Assembly: GCA_036784855.1 (NCBI GenBank)
Contig: JAZDSV010000057.1
Coordinates: forward strand, 1-64,000
Length of the DNA stretch: 64,000 nt
Direction: 5' to 3'
Origin: Aphelidium insulamus
Taxonomy: Eukaryota > Aphelidiomycota > Aphelidea > Aphelidiaceae
The position numbers and the translations under genes were made by a program. Of this stretch, positions 47,786 to 58,603 are shown piece by piece (position 1 is the first letter of the stretch; every line of letters starts with the position of its first letter). The notes beneath the pieces were generated by a model that saw only the letters and a program-made list of their open reading frames with translations, was not told the DNA's origin and ran no database searches.

Positions 47786-49583
47786 CTAGGCCGTCTTGGG
47801 TTTGGCAAACAGGCGCTTGTGACGGTACAGATAAACTCCGCCCGCCACCAACGCCACCAGTCTATTGATATTAGTATATAGTTGTTTCTATGTGCACAAA
47901 TATACTATTACAAGTGTGTGGTAGCACCTACCCAATGACCCCAAACGAGATGCCAATGTACAGGCGGGCATTGCTGGCCTGCAGCTGGGCGGCCGAAGCT
48001 TGGACAGAGTCCACAAAGTCCAGATAGAGCCGCAGATAGGGCACCCGCTCTACGGCGGGCACGTACTGCAGCGCCGCCAGCGTGGCCTCCATGTAGAGCC
48101 GGCCGCCGGCCATGTAGTCCGTGTGCGCCGTGCGGTTGCGCAGCGAGTGGATCAGGCTGGCGTTCACGATGAATGGGATGTCCGTGTGGCCGAGCAGCTG
48201 GTCCGCCGTCAGCGGGCCCACGTAGCTGGACATGGCCACGTCGGACAGTCGGTAGAAGTTGAATGCGAGCAGCTGCACGTACAGCCCGGGGTCGCGTGAC
48301 AGCAGGAACCCGTTGTCGTTGTCGACGTCCTGCTGGCTGGCCGTGGTGGCATACACGTCGCTGTTGCTGGCGGTGCCATTCACGGCGCCATCCGGGCGCT
48401 GCACAAAGTACGAGTACGAGGGTGAGTTGGTGCCGTTGTTGTTGGAGTCATCCAGGCGGCCCAGCGGTGCCGACTGGGCGCAGTGCATGCGCAACACCAC
48501 CGTGATCTCCGTGTCCGCCACCGAGAACAGTGTGCAGCTGTCGTTACTGCGCATGGAGGCCCGCGTGTCAATCGACGCCGCGGGCAGCGAGCAGCGCAGA
48601 TCCGGCGCCACCAGCGCAATGTCACAGTGGTAGCCGCGCACCAGCTGGCACTGCGAGCCGTACCGGTCGGCGGGACAGGCGCACCCGACGGCCTGCACGG
48701 GATCCGCAGTAGGGGTGCAGCAGATGTCGGCGCAGTCTGGGCGCTGTGCCAGCGTGGTGTTGTACGGCGCGCCGGGCACCGGAGCCAACGTGGGCAACGG
48801 CACGGGCGACGTCAGTGTGGCGCCGTTGTTGCCCGCCGACGATGACGAGCCGCTCCCCTGCCGACAGTCACTGCAGCGCACGCGGGTCGCGTTCACCGAG
48901 TTGAAGTCGGTGTCGGGCACCACAGTGCCGGAACAGTTGTACGCGGCCATGGAGATGGTGGTGCGTGTGCCCACACCGCTGCACACCTCGGTCTGGTTGG
49001 AGTTGCTGTCTTGCTGTTGTAGTTGGCGCTTGTGCAAGCTGACGGTGCCTGCAGCCGCTCTGATGCCGCTTGTGTGACCCGCGCCGCTGTCACTTACCCG
49101 TACCGCCGCCTGAAAGTTGCGTCGCAGCTCATCCGCTGTGCCAGAGATCGGCGGTGGTGGTGGTGCCGCCGTGTCGTTGGTGTCAGGTGGCGACTTGTCC
49201 TTGTCACCGCTGCCTGTCAGCGCCCGTGACCATGAGTCCTTGTGGCTGTAAGAGGAAGCACCATTGCCGCCACCACCGCTGAATGCCCGGCCCAGGTGGC
49301 GGTACACGGCCACCACCGACTCGACCGAGGTGTGGACGGCCTGCATCCACGGCCGCAACTGGGCGTCCACGGCACGCACAACACCAATATCCCCGCCGCC
49401 GTGAGTGCTGGAAGTGTCGTCGGTATCGGGCAACCCACTCTTCTGCGTGGCATGCAGCGGCTGGAACTCTGTGTCTGCGGCAGTGTCCAGGGCAGAGCAG
49501 AGCCCAGGCACAACAAGTAGTACTAGTAGTACTACTATCAACGGCAAGGGCACGGCCGCAGCACCGCCCGCAGACAGTTTCAT
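47786..49583 (-). CDS. Type I membrane glycoprot­ein of unknown function
   Basis: Exons 49583-47932 and 47861-47786 give 575 residues. The N-terminus is a signal peptide (VPLPLIVVLLVLLVVPGLCSA). The ectodomain has many N-glycosylation sequons (NGTA, NRTA, NATR, NSNQT) and a Cys-rich stretch (DCADICCTPT, VGCACPADRYGSQC) that resembles an EGF-like fold. The second exon completes a transmembrane helix (ISFGVIGLVALVAGGVYLYR) and a short basic tail, HKRLFAKPKTA. The open frame extends 5' of the ATG, but this ATG gives the signal peptide. No family is recognised; it may be a receptor or adhesion protein. Confidence 0.75.
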
Positions 49584-49968
49584 TGCAAGTGTGTGCGTGT
49601 GTGTGTGAAACAGTAATTGCCCAAGGCAGATATTGTATTTACTGTGTGCATGAACACATACACAAGTACACAGGTCTTGTACATGTGTACTAGACATGTA
49701 GACAGACACAAGTGCATCACACATCCATATGCATAGCATATAATATGCATGTGTATACCTGTAATACATATACAGATCTGTATTTTACACATTGGCACAT
49801 GGACACACTTCTTCCAAAAAACAATGAAAGCTTGCAGTAGTGCCAGCAGCAGGTGGCCCACACCAATAATGGCTGTGCAGAGTATGTGCTGAGCTGATAT
49901 TAGTTGTAATTTTATTGAATGTTGACCTTGTGGTATTTAAATAATGTTTAGCTGCAATTCAGCATTGA
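49584..49968. other. Intergenic
   Basis: Rich in GTGT/ACAC and ATGCAT words; nothing else recognised. Confidence 0.5.
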
Positions 49969-51111
49969 TTAGTCTGCAGCCTCACTGATCCACCGTGCTA
50001 CTTTGGGATGCTGATTCTGTTGTGCCGCTTCAAAACACTGTCCGCGGTCCCATGGGCACCCATTTGCACGCAGCCACTGCAAGATTTCTAATTGTCCTCC
50101 AAAGGCAGCCGCGTAGCATGTTTCAGCATCCCACGGGTACCCATTTGCACGCAGCCACTGCACCATTTCCAAACTGCCAGAACTGGCAGCTCCGGTGCAG
50201 ACATTAGCATCCCGTGGACATCCATTTGCGTGCAGCCACCTCGCAATTTCAGAGTGGCCACTGAATGCCGCTGCTGTAAACGATTTGGCATCCCATGGAC
50301 ACCCATTGGCGCGCAGCCACTGCACAACATCCAACCGGCCAGTAATGACGGCTCCACGCATTGTGTCCGTCTCCAGTTCGCAGCCGTTTCTGCGCGCCCA
50401 TTTTAGCACCTCGAAATGTCCGTATCGGGCTGCTGTGGTGCAAGTGCTTGGAAACCACGGGCAACCATTTGCACGCAGCCACTGTAGCACCGCTAGGTGG
50501 CCGTAGGCGGCAGCAAAGTAACAAGCTTCCTTATTCCACGGCGCGTTTCCATGCACGCGCAGCCATTTAAGCGACTCCAATTGGCCAGCCTTTGCTGCTA
50601 TATTTGCCCACACTATTGATTTGGAGAAATCCACATAGTTCTTATCCAAAAGGTCCTGCAGTACTGCAATGTTGCCCTCCTCGATGCTATCTTCGGCCAG
50701 GGCCACATATACGGCTTTCAGGACGTCGGGATTGCGGATAAACGGGCATACGGGGTTTGGCGACTTTGCCTGCAGCACGGCATCCTGGCACGCTTTCTGC
50801 ATGGCAAGTAGTTGCCGTGCACGATCAAGCAGCCGATTATCCGGGACGCCCCCGTGGCTGTTGTGGCCAGCGCTTTGGATGGGTCGTTTCCCACCCGCCA
50901 ACCGTCCATGGCCAGCATTGTCAGCAGTTGACAGTGCACGACGGGTGCCGCCTGCAGCCCGCTGCTGCCCGAGTTCATACGCCAAATAGCCTATGCCGCC
51001 GGCCGTGATGGCCTGGCACAGTGGCCCGATACATCGATGAATCGGGTTGGCAACGGCTCCAAGGCACAGGGTCGCGGCGATCAGTATGGCTGTGGCGGCA
51101 AAAGGCTGCAT
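49969..51111 (-). CDS. Secreted protein of 27-residue ankyrin-like repeats
   Basis: Single exon, 380 residues from the ATG at 51111. The signal peptide is MQPFAATAILIAATLCLGAV. A Gly/Arg/Ser-rich linker of ~100 residues follows. From about residue 170 there are eight units of mostly 27 residues with the pattern G.L.VLQWLRANGCPWD..TC.AA. This repeat type is known from giant viruses and many protists and is distantly related to ankyrin. The variable positions (e.g. FPSTC, AKSFT, ANVCT) are where target binding would be set. No F-box segment is recognisable in this member. The closest relatives in the window are at 51591, 51906, 56744 and 58604. Confidence 0.82.
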   Translation of the reverse strand: MQPFAATAILIAATLCLGAVANPIHRCIGPLCQAITAGGIGYLAYELGQQRAAGGTRRALSTADNAGHGRLAGGKRPIQSAGHNSHGGVPDNRLLDRARQLLAMQKACQDAVLQAKSPNPVCPFIRNPDVLKAVYVALAEDSIEEGNIAVLQDLLDKNYVDFSKSIVWANIAAKAGQLESLKWLRVHGNAPWNKEACYFAAAYGHLAVLQWLRANGCPWFPSTCTTAARYGHFEVLKWARRNGCELETDTMRGAVITGRLDVVQWLRANGCPWDAKSFTAAAFSGHSEIARWLHANGCPRDANVCTGAASSGSLEMVQWLRANGYPWDAETCYAAAFGGQLEILQWLRANGCPWDRGQCFEAAQQNQHPKVARWISEAAD

Positions 51112-51247
51112 TTGGCGCGCTTTTTTTTGTAAAAGATGAAATGAATTTTGAACATTGGCAACTATTGGTATCTGTCCATTTGTCCACATGCTTACACGGA
51201 ATGTAGGCGTGTTTGTGCAAGAGTTTGTGCTTACCCCTTATTTACAA
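51112..51247. other. Promoter side of the secreted repeat gene
   Basis: Contains a T-run (51121 to 51128 region) and no coding sequence. Confidence 0.4.
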
Positions 51248-51555
51248 TCACATAAGTGACAATGTATGAAAGCACGCTTCATGGATTGTATTTGCATAGA
51301 TCTGACGCTTCATGATCCTTGAAACGCGCTCAACCGCCCCCAACTGCTCATTCAACGCACTCATCGCATCATGCCTGCCTTCTTCTTTGGCCCGATTATT
51401 GTACCCGGATGGTACGGATGGACGCAGCTCGCGCTGGGTCCGCAGCAACGTCACGGCCTACGTGAACAGTACGCGCGTAGTAAGTGCACCGTGATTGCTG
51501 TGACATATGATTGAACAGTGCCGCTTACACTGCCGCCATGCTTAGTGTACGACAT
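51248..51555 (-). CDS. Possible small two-exon gene, unknown
   Basis: Exons 51555-51529 and 51457-51248 give 78 residues (237 nt); the 71-bp intron starts GTAAGC and ends CACGTAG. The product begins MSYTKHGGS and has a charged helical body (MSALNEQLGAVERVSRIMKR). I recognise no family. The model is supported by the phase match and splice sites only. Its start lies directly beside, and its promoter would lie within, the broken ankyrin-like copy at 51591 to 51880. Confidence 0.42.
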
Positions 51556-51590
51556 GGTGATGGTGTCGTGGACAGACCCGTCGCGCGAGG

Positions 51591-51880
51591 TTGCGGAACC
51601 GCGTTTCTATGCATGCGCAGCCATTTAAGCAACTCCAATTGGCCAGCCTTAGCTGCTATATTTGCCCACTCCGTTGATTGTGAGAAGTCAACAAGGCTTG
51701 CATCCTTCAAATGCTGAAGCGCGTCCGTATTGCCGTCTTGGATTCTTGCTTCCGCTTCCGCCGCAATTTTTTTCGCGGTGCATGCGTGCCATCATGCTCA
51801 TCCACGGGTGCCACATTTAAGTCCATTGCATCCACCGGCACAGCGACCATGATGAGCAGTGCAGCGATTACAAATTACAT
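51591..51880 (-). pseudogene. Fragment of a secreted ankyrin-like repeat gene
   Basis: An ATG at 51880 is followed at once by TAA, then by a signal-peptide-like frame (FVIAALLIMVAVPVDAM) and a short mature part (DLNVAPVDEHDGTHAPRKK). After the A-run the frame changes, then continues as DALQHLKDASLVDFSQSTEW and AAKAGQLELLKWLRMH, which matches DFSKSIVWANIAAKAGQLES of the gene at 49969. The homology stops about 51595. It is a truncated and multiply broken copy. Confidence 0.7.
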
Positions 51881-51905
51881 TACTTCTTGTGGGAGCAGCA
51901 GAGTG

Positions 51906-52903
51906 TTACGTTGCAGAAATCCTGATCCACTCTGACACTTCATCATGCCGCCCTTGCTCTGCAGCCAATAGACACTGGCCTCGGTCCCACTGGCATCCAT
52001 TGGCACGCAACCACTTTAATATGTCCAAATGCCCTTCATGAGCAGCTGCCATGCATGTCTCGGCATTCCACGGATAGTGATGTGTGCGCAGGAGCTGCAG
52101 GATTTCAATGTGACCATGAGCCGCGGCTTCAGTGCATACTTGATCATTCAAGGGACATTTCTTCCGAAGCAGCCATTCACAACATCAAAGTGGCCGTTAA
52201 TTACAGCTACGTAAATTGTACGGGACTCCAGTGGACAGCCAAGTGAAGAGTGGGCAAATTTCAAGACTTCCAAATGACCCTCTCTGGCCGCCAAGGTACA
52301 AAGGTCTGAATAAAATGGACATTTCTGGTCACTTGCCCACCTCAAAACATCCAAATGACCGTAAGAGGCAGCAAGCTGGCATGTTATTTCATCCCATGGC
52401 GCGTTTTCATTCTCTCGTAGCCATATTAGCATATTCAACTTGCCCGCCGATGCAGCCGCATGTGTCCAGCGCTGAGTACTGGTAAAATCAATGTCGTGAT
52501 GCTCTTTCAAGTGCAGCAGTGCATCCTTGTTGCACCGCTTGATGTTTGCAGATGCAACAAACGTGGCTTTTGCTCCACGTTCTCGTATTAGGTAGTCGAT
52601 GAAATTGATGTGTCCTACCGCACAACTATAACCCGACTCTCTAGCACTGAGGTTCTTTTTGTGCACAAGCTTGTGCACATTGCACCACTCGTGATTTACC
52701 GGGCCGATGCACGCGTAACTTGGGGGCAAGAACTCCAAAATTTTGCACAGTGCTGCTCGGGGAAATGCAGATGCCTTGCTTGAACTGTGGTCATTCGGTG
52801 CCTCTGTATCAGTCTGGCTTACGCCTGCATGTGCCGAAAGCGTGACAGTGATCAACAGCACAGTGGCCAATGTCCAGCGCATTTTGAGAAGAATGGTTGG
52901 CAA
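51906..52903 (-). CDS. Secreted F-box-like plus ankyrin-like repeat protein; one frameshift
   Basis: The start is the ATG at 52903 or, giving a cleaner signal peptide, 52882 (MRWTLATVLLITVTLSAHAG). At about residues 50 to 75, ALCKILEFLPPSYACIG then VNHEWCNVH matches the F-box pattern (hydrophobic helix, Leu-Pro-Pro, then V...W). Repeats follow: AASAGKLNMLIWLRENENAP, ASYGHLDVLRWASDQKCP and AREGHLEVLKFAHSSLGCP. Near 52160 one base appears missing (GTGAATGG), and the coding sense continues in another frame as KCPLNDQVCTEAA, then GHIEILQLL and GHLDILKWLRANG to the stop at 51906. F-box proteins recruit targets to SCF ubiquitin ligases in the cytosol, so a secreted form suggests delivery into another cell. 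Function as read is uncertain because of the frameshift. Confidence 0.7.
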
Positions 52904-53304
52904 AGGAAAATTTGCACGTTTACTGCTGAAGCTGCCATTTTGATTGGATGGCGTGGCATTTGCATCCTGCCCCGCTTTTAATTGCAGCTCATACTTGGGT
53001 TGATGACTGGCTCAATTATCATATGCATGCATATGTATGCTGACTGCACTTTAATATATCCATGTATGCTTAAATGCGGCAGTAACGAAATACCGTTGCT
53101 CACTTACCTATCGGATGCGCGAAGGCTCGCACTATTCACTTATATCTGTAATTGTTTCCTTATATCAACAATTCATGTGACTCTTGACAGCTATATTCAT
53201 GCTGATGCTGCTCAAAGATGGATATTTGAAGTTCAAAAAAATTTTGGAACTTTCTCTCTGTTGATACTACCGATGAGATTGCAATCATTGCATCCAATTA
53301 TATT
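52904..53304. other. Intergenic, divergent promoters
   Basis: No coding or RNA gene was seen. Confidence 0.5.
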
Positions 53305-53771
53305 ATGGCCAGCGCAAGATTATTAGCGGCGCGTCTGAGCGGTATGTCCTCGGCGGGGTGCAGGTTAGCGCAAACGTCGCGTTCCATATCCCTTGGTGCC
53401 GCTACTACTTGTGCTGCTACTGCGCGATCCTGTGCCGGCGGGTCGGTATTGCGACGCGTACCAACCATCGCGACCTCGGCGCCTACTGTCGGCGTCACGG
53501 GTCTGTGCACCGGGAGACGCGTGCCAGGCATGTCTATCCGCACGGCATTCACGGCCCAGCCATCTACGGCGTTCGCGATGCCCGCTGTGCCGCCAGTTGG
53601 TGTGTGTGGTGCAATGCTGGTGTCGCTGGCCGGAAAGGCCACGGTGTGCGGTGCCGAACTGCTCTCCACGGACTTGGAGGCACTGGGAGAGTCGGATGAC
53701 GATGAAGGTATGTATGTCGGCGGGGTGGTTTAATGAATAACTTTATCTGACATGCGCGTGCAGGATTATGA
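53305..53771 (+). CDS. Small protein with mitochondrial-type N-terminus, unknown
   Basis: Exons 53305-53707 and 53764-53771 give 136 residues. The first ~50 residues are Ala/Ser/Arg-rich without acidic residues (MASARLLAARLSGMSSAGCR, then SRSISLGAATT), as in a mitochondrial presequence. The remainder is Ala/Val/Thr-rich and ends in an acidic tail, TDLEALGESDDDEGL. The last exon codes only two residues and the stop. No family is recognised. Reading through the intron would instead end in GMYVGGVV. Confidence 0.45.
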
Positions 53772-54173
53772 CATTCACGGTGGTCTGGCCGGTGTGTGTT
53801 GAAGGCATACAAACCCCAACACAGTGCATAATAGACATTGCGTCATAGATGCATCTACACGTAATCAATGAAAACCCCGCTATCTGCCACTCTATAACTG
53901 GGCAGGTACGGCAAGCTGATAGGCCCTGACAGATAGAGTAGAGTAGAGTTGGAAGAGAGATCGGTGGGCGATCGCGGCTGCCATTGGCGCGATCCAAATC
54001 TGACTGATCGCCTGATTGCGATTGTGATTGCGATGGCTTGCCTGCTTGCTTGGCTGTTCTGCTCTCATTTCACTCTTCAGCAAACTTATTCATCTTTTCG
54101 CTTGCTTCTTGTCACTTGCTTTCCATTGCCTTGCATACGCACACACGTACATACATACATTCACCAGTGCATT
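53772..54173. other. Intergenic
   Basis: It contains ATCG/CCATTGG-rich sequence near 53960 to 54010. Nothing coding was recognised. Confidence 0.5.
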
Positions 54174-56389
54174 ATGCGGCGTCACGCTGATATCGACTGC
54201 AGTGCAGTGTTACGGTGGCTTAGCGATGCGTGGGCAGTTTACACGGCAAGTTGATGATTAGTTGTTGCATCAATTGTATGCGTTACTAATTCTTTATTGA
54301 TAGAGTTTACGTGCCAGCGTGCAACTGGCATCCGAAGTTGAGGAGGCGCGACTACAACTACTCTCTGAAGATGTGCAGAGTGCTCAGAACACGGTGTCAA
54401 CATGCTGCACCTCCAACAGAGACACTAGTGACAATCCGTGCACGGATATTCTGCGTGCATGGGTGCACTGCCGGCAGAGTGAGATGGCGCGTCTGCAAGA
54501 CACTGTCGCGGCGTACAAGGCAGCCGCAGAAGCAGTGCCCCCCTCCACCCATAGGCGTCTGGATCAGACACACACACAGGTACTTGCGTGATGCTGTTGA
54601 GTCTCTCGGTGGTATGATGACTGACACTTCTGTGGCAGATTATGGATGCCATGGGCAGTGGGTCCATTGATGGTGGCGGTGACAATGCAGCGACCGCGAT
54701 GTTGGTGGCAGATTTCGGCACACGCGTCGTGGCAGCCATCAGACGCACGGTGACACCGCTGCCCACCGCGACGATGCCCGGCATGGAGGCGCCGCTGAAG
54801 GCGCTCTTTACCGCCAAGACACCCGCAATGCCCGTGCACAGTGCTAGTGTCAGCAAGTCCCTTCCACCGCCGCCACGGTCAGGTCGCAACTCGCCTCCGC
54901 CTGCTACCACCACTGCTACCACTGCTGCCACCACAGGCATGCCCACCACCATCGCTGCCACATTGAAGGCGCGTCGCCCCAGCCGCAGTGAGCATCGCCG
55001 CGGCAATGAGCAAGAATTGAAGCACCAGCAGCCGTCACCTCAGTCTCCGCCACCCGGCACACTGTGGGCATGGGCCGCCCGAGACTATCTGGCGCGCACT
55101 GCCGATGAACTGTCACTACGCACCGGCGAACCCGTCACCGTGCTCAAGTGGGCCGACGGAAGCCGGGAGTGCTGCGTGCGAAACAGTCAGGGCCGCGTGG
55201 CACTGGTACCCATGTCGCTGCTGGGTTTCACGGCGCCGGCATCGCACCACGCGGCACTCCGGACGGGCGGCAGTGCCGCAAGCGACTACGGGAGCGATGG
55301 CGCCGACTGTCCCCCACTGCAGCGCCGCCGCCGTTCATCACAGTCCTCCGGGTCAGAATGGTCGGCGTCTGGCGCGTCCTCTGCCGCCGGCTCCTCTGCG
55401 GTGTCCTCGGCATCGCCTCCACCTCGCGACAGGAAGCACGGGGCACCGCAACAGATGATGATCAGCACGATGCCGTCCACCACCGTTTGTCGACTCAAGG
55501 CGCCACCGGCACGTGGTAATGCACCACGCGACACTGACGCGTCGGTGTCACAGAACCCCCCGGCACCGCCTGCCTCACCCACCATGTATCCCACGCTAAA
55601 GGTGCAGCGCGCCCTCCCACAACAGCTGATCTCACCGCGGCCCACCAATGCGCGGCACCTGCTGCCCAGTCCCGATGGCCATCATGACTATGACTATGAC
55701 AGCCACGATGATGATGTCGACCTGTACCGTGACGACTACCGCCACGGTGCCAAGTCCACTCACAACCTGCGTGGCGGTGGCGGCCATGCTACCCAGCACG
55801 GACACCGCGGTGCGCACTCAACCGACCACGACGAGCTGGCATCACCGCTTCTCGCGGCCTGCATTGACCGCATTGACTCGGAGAGCAGTAAGTCTTGATT
55901 GTCTGTCTGTCTGTCTGACTGTCTGTCCGTCTGAATCTTTTCACCTGCCTCTCCTGTTATACAAATACATCCGGCTATATCATATAATGCTTGAAACACA
56001 CCATCTCACCCAGCTCCCTGGTAGACCCGCTTCTCATTGCCGGCATTATCAAGGACTACTTCGGGCGCATTGCACCGCCAGTGAGCCACGAGCTGGCCGT
56101 GGAACTGAGCCGCCTCCCACTCAAGATAACCTCCACCACCACCATGCGCAGCCTGATCCAGACCCCTGCGCTCCTCTCCGCCGCCCAGCTCACCCGCCTC
56201 AAAACAATGGTGCGGCTGCTGCTGTGCGTGTGTACGGTGGACGCGCACAGCGCGCGGCACACGAGGAACGTGGCGCGCGTCTACTCGGGCTACCTATTCA
56301 CGGCCAAGGATCAGCAGATGCTGGGCGCGGCGCGTGCTGCGCTGCTCACCGAGTTCTGGCTGCTCAACTACGCGGTGCTCTTTGTTTAA
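54174..56389 (+). CDS. SH3 plus RhoGAP-like protein
   Basis: Exons 54174-54245, 54304-54579, 54639-55887 and 56025-56389 give 653 residues with consistent phases. The N-terminal ~110 residues look helical (SEVEEARLQLLSEDVQSAQN). A disordered Thr/Pro/Ser region follows, then an SH3 domain at about residues 260 to 320 (LWAWAARDYLARTADELSLR, GEPVTVLKWADG, GRVALVPMSLL). After a further low-complexity region the last exon matches the RhoGAP fold in part: DPLLIAGIIKDYFGRIAPPV, then LSAAQLTRLKTMVRLLLCV and RNVARVYSGYLF. The arginine finger is not visible, so GAP activity is uncertain. The protein probably scaffolds Rho signalling to actin. Intron 54246-54303 has a GC donor (GCAAGT). Intron 3 carries a TCTG repeat. 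Confidence 0.75.
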
Positions 56390-56743
56390 TGTAATGTTTC
56401 CATGTTCAGCCAAAATCAACAATATACTGTGCAATATTTTGTAACAAAAAATTTGAATATTGTTTTTCACGTCCAGAGCCAGCGGTCTTTATCGTGAAGC
56501 GGTCGGCGCCGTGTATGTAAACTGGCGCTCATCCTGTAGCATGGTCAAGAAATATCAATTAATTATGTTGGAGAAGTTATTGATGTAAATATCATCTCAA
56601 TATCGTTTATACATGCAAGCACCGGGTGGGCGAAATCGGCCTGAAACAGTACGGCGGCGATTGGCCGATCTGAGTCAACTCGATCTGGTGCAGCTTGCAT
56701 CCCAGCGGCACTCAACGCACTTCAACTTACTCACAACAAAAGA
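56390..56743. other. Intergenic
   Basis: It contains GGCGGCGATTGGCCGATC at 56651 to 56668, resembling the promoter words of the other secreted genes. No gene was seen. Confidence 0.5.
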
Positions 56744-57334
56744 ATGATATTATCCGCCGTTAAATCGGGTCAATTAAGCGCACTGCAATGGCTTCGCAGC
56801 CACGACACCCCATGGAATGAAAAAACGTGTGCCAATGCTGCGCGCAGTAGACACCGCATCGTGCTACAATGGGCGCGATCACAAGGCTGTCCTTGGGATG
56901 CAAGAACATTTTCAGGTGCTGCCAGACACGGTGATCTAGAATGGTTAAAGTGTCTTTATGTTCACAAGTGACCGGGGGATGAGGCCACATTCCGCGGCGG
57001 TGCCGAGAGTGGTAATTTAAAAGTTCTGGAATTTTTGCAAGACAAGGGGTGCCCGACGAGTGAGTTTACTTGTGCACGGGCCGCTCGACGAGGCCATAAG
57101 ACAGCGCTCCAGTGGCTTCGGGCCAACGGACATCAGTGGGATGCAATTACGTGCTCAGCTGCAGCTGCCGGTGGACATATAGATGTCATACAATGGGCGC
57201 GTGCAAATGGATGCCCGTGGGATGAAAAAACATTCGACAATGCTTCCGAGAGTGGCCATGATGCTTTTCTGAGGTGGGTCCAACAAAATGGATGTCCTAT
57301 AATCGACCAAACGGGTTCTAGCAATATTTTATAA
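56744..57334 (+). pseudogene. Broken copy of the 27-residue-repeat secreted gene
   Basis: One frame runs from 56744 to the stop at 57334. It aligns to the middle of the gene at 58604: KSGQLSALQWLRSHDTPWNE, QGCPWDARTFSGAARHGDLE, then a TGA at 56969 to 56971 where the relative has a Cys codon (KCPWDE), then GGAESGNLKVLEFLQDKGCP and AARRGHKTALQWLRANG. It lacks the signal-peptide region and the last six or so repeats. The in-frame stop and 5' truncation mark it as a pseudogene. Confidence 0.8.
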
Positions 57335-58603
57335 CCAGCAATCAACACTCCGCGCATATATATATATGTTAAGTTCGTGTCTGTCTATTTAATGTGCCTC
57401 CACCAAGTTTTCCTCTCCTTGTACGGTCCTGTGCACGATCCGCATGGCTGCCAGCTTAACGGGCCCTGAGTGGATTTAAAGTAGTCCACACAGTGAGAAG
57501 GTATGACAAAGATTGGGGCAAACAACGTCAGCCAATAGCACCGCATCAGCCTAATGTTAGTCAGCCATTACAAAACAAAATCGGCCATTCAGATGTCCAC
57601 ATTTAATGGCCCCCATTCCATACGCGCACCAGCCACATTTGAAAAAAATTCCAGTTGAATATCGCCCACACGTTGCACGGATGATTTTAGTTGTCGGCGA
57701 CGTCGATTTTGTTTATGGTAGTACACGCGGTGAGATGTTGTCGCTTTCTACAATGCAATTTGAAGTTATACATAGGAATGTATTCAGCTTGTAGTTTAGA
57801 CAAACTCAGTCCGAATATTACCTATGTTAATAACGCAACAATGTCAACGTTTAATGCTTTTTACTTTTTTATTCGGCGGCCCTTTAATCTGAATTTGTGG
57901 TTACCTTTTCTTGGCTTCTTTGTCCAGTAGTACATCAATGGGCGCAATGTATTCTAGCCGCAGATGTATTAGTGACAGTCGCCAGGATTTTAGCTGCGCT
58001 CATAAACGCATCAATATCAGACCGAGGGTCGATAAGCCGTACGGAACTATCCTGGTCGCCATCTTCTCGTGGATGTAAACTTCTGACATGCCAACATGAG
58101 CCGACGTCAAGCAGTACAACATATAATTTCAGCAAAACCACTGTGTAACGCCAGCGGATGCATGTAACTTGTGATGATTATCAATACTAACTCAATAGTG
58201 ACATTATCGAGCGATATTTATGGTTTGGTGACGTTAGCGCAGATCTACAGCAAAAGGCGTTAGTGCATTATCCCGCCTATATGTAACTAGCGTAGTCAAC
58301 AGAGAATCGCCGCACAGCTCGTGTAAGTTACTGCAACGTCTCCCCACTTCTTATATATGTAGCGCTCTCGATGCCACTACGTATACGATGCCACTTATAT
58401 AGCTGCGCTGTGGTTGCATGCATTATTGATGATAGCTGTATATGCGTTACAAATGTTCTACCGGCCTTATTAAACACGCAACGCTGGCTATTAATGGTAG
58501 TTTAACGCTGGCTTTTCATTGGTAGTTTAAATTTTAAACTACCCGATTTAATTCATGGGTGCTTGCAAGGGGTCAGCCTCGCATTCTTCACGTTGCGCAA
58601 AAA
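57335..58603. other. Long intergenic stretch
   Basis: No gene could be supported. Short open frames in 57606 to 58148 have no recognisable features. Near the 3' end there are direct repeats AACGCTGGCT at about 58479 and 58504, and an inverted repeat at 58521 to 58543. Confidence 0.5.
58521..58543. repeat. 11-bp inverted repeat upstream of the repeat gene
   Basis: GGTAGTTTAAA, one T, then TTTAAACTACC: a perfect palindrome about 60 bases before the ATG at 58604. A half-site TGGTAGTTTAA also occurs at about 58495 to 58505. It could bind a dimeric regulator. Confidence 0.6.

Noticed and set aside
48000-49280. Several + strand open frames opposite the membrane glycoprotein
   Set aside because: GC-rich antisense frames without starts, splice logic or domains; the minus strand gives a signal peptide and a transmembrane helix.
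55888-56013. Acceptor at CACCCAG (56013) for the last SH3-RhoGAP intron
   Set aside because: It breaks the frame; the acceptor GGTAG at 56024 keeps phase and reads directly into PLLIAGIIKDY.
57606-58148. Short open frames in the long intergenic stretch
   Set aside because: No domain, no paired splice sites and ordinary composition for non-coding DNA.
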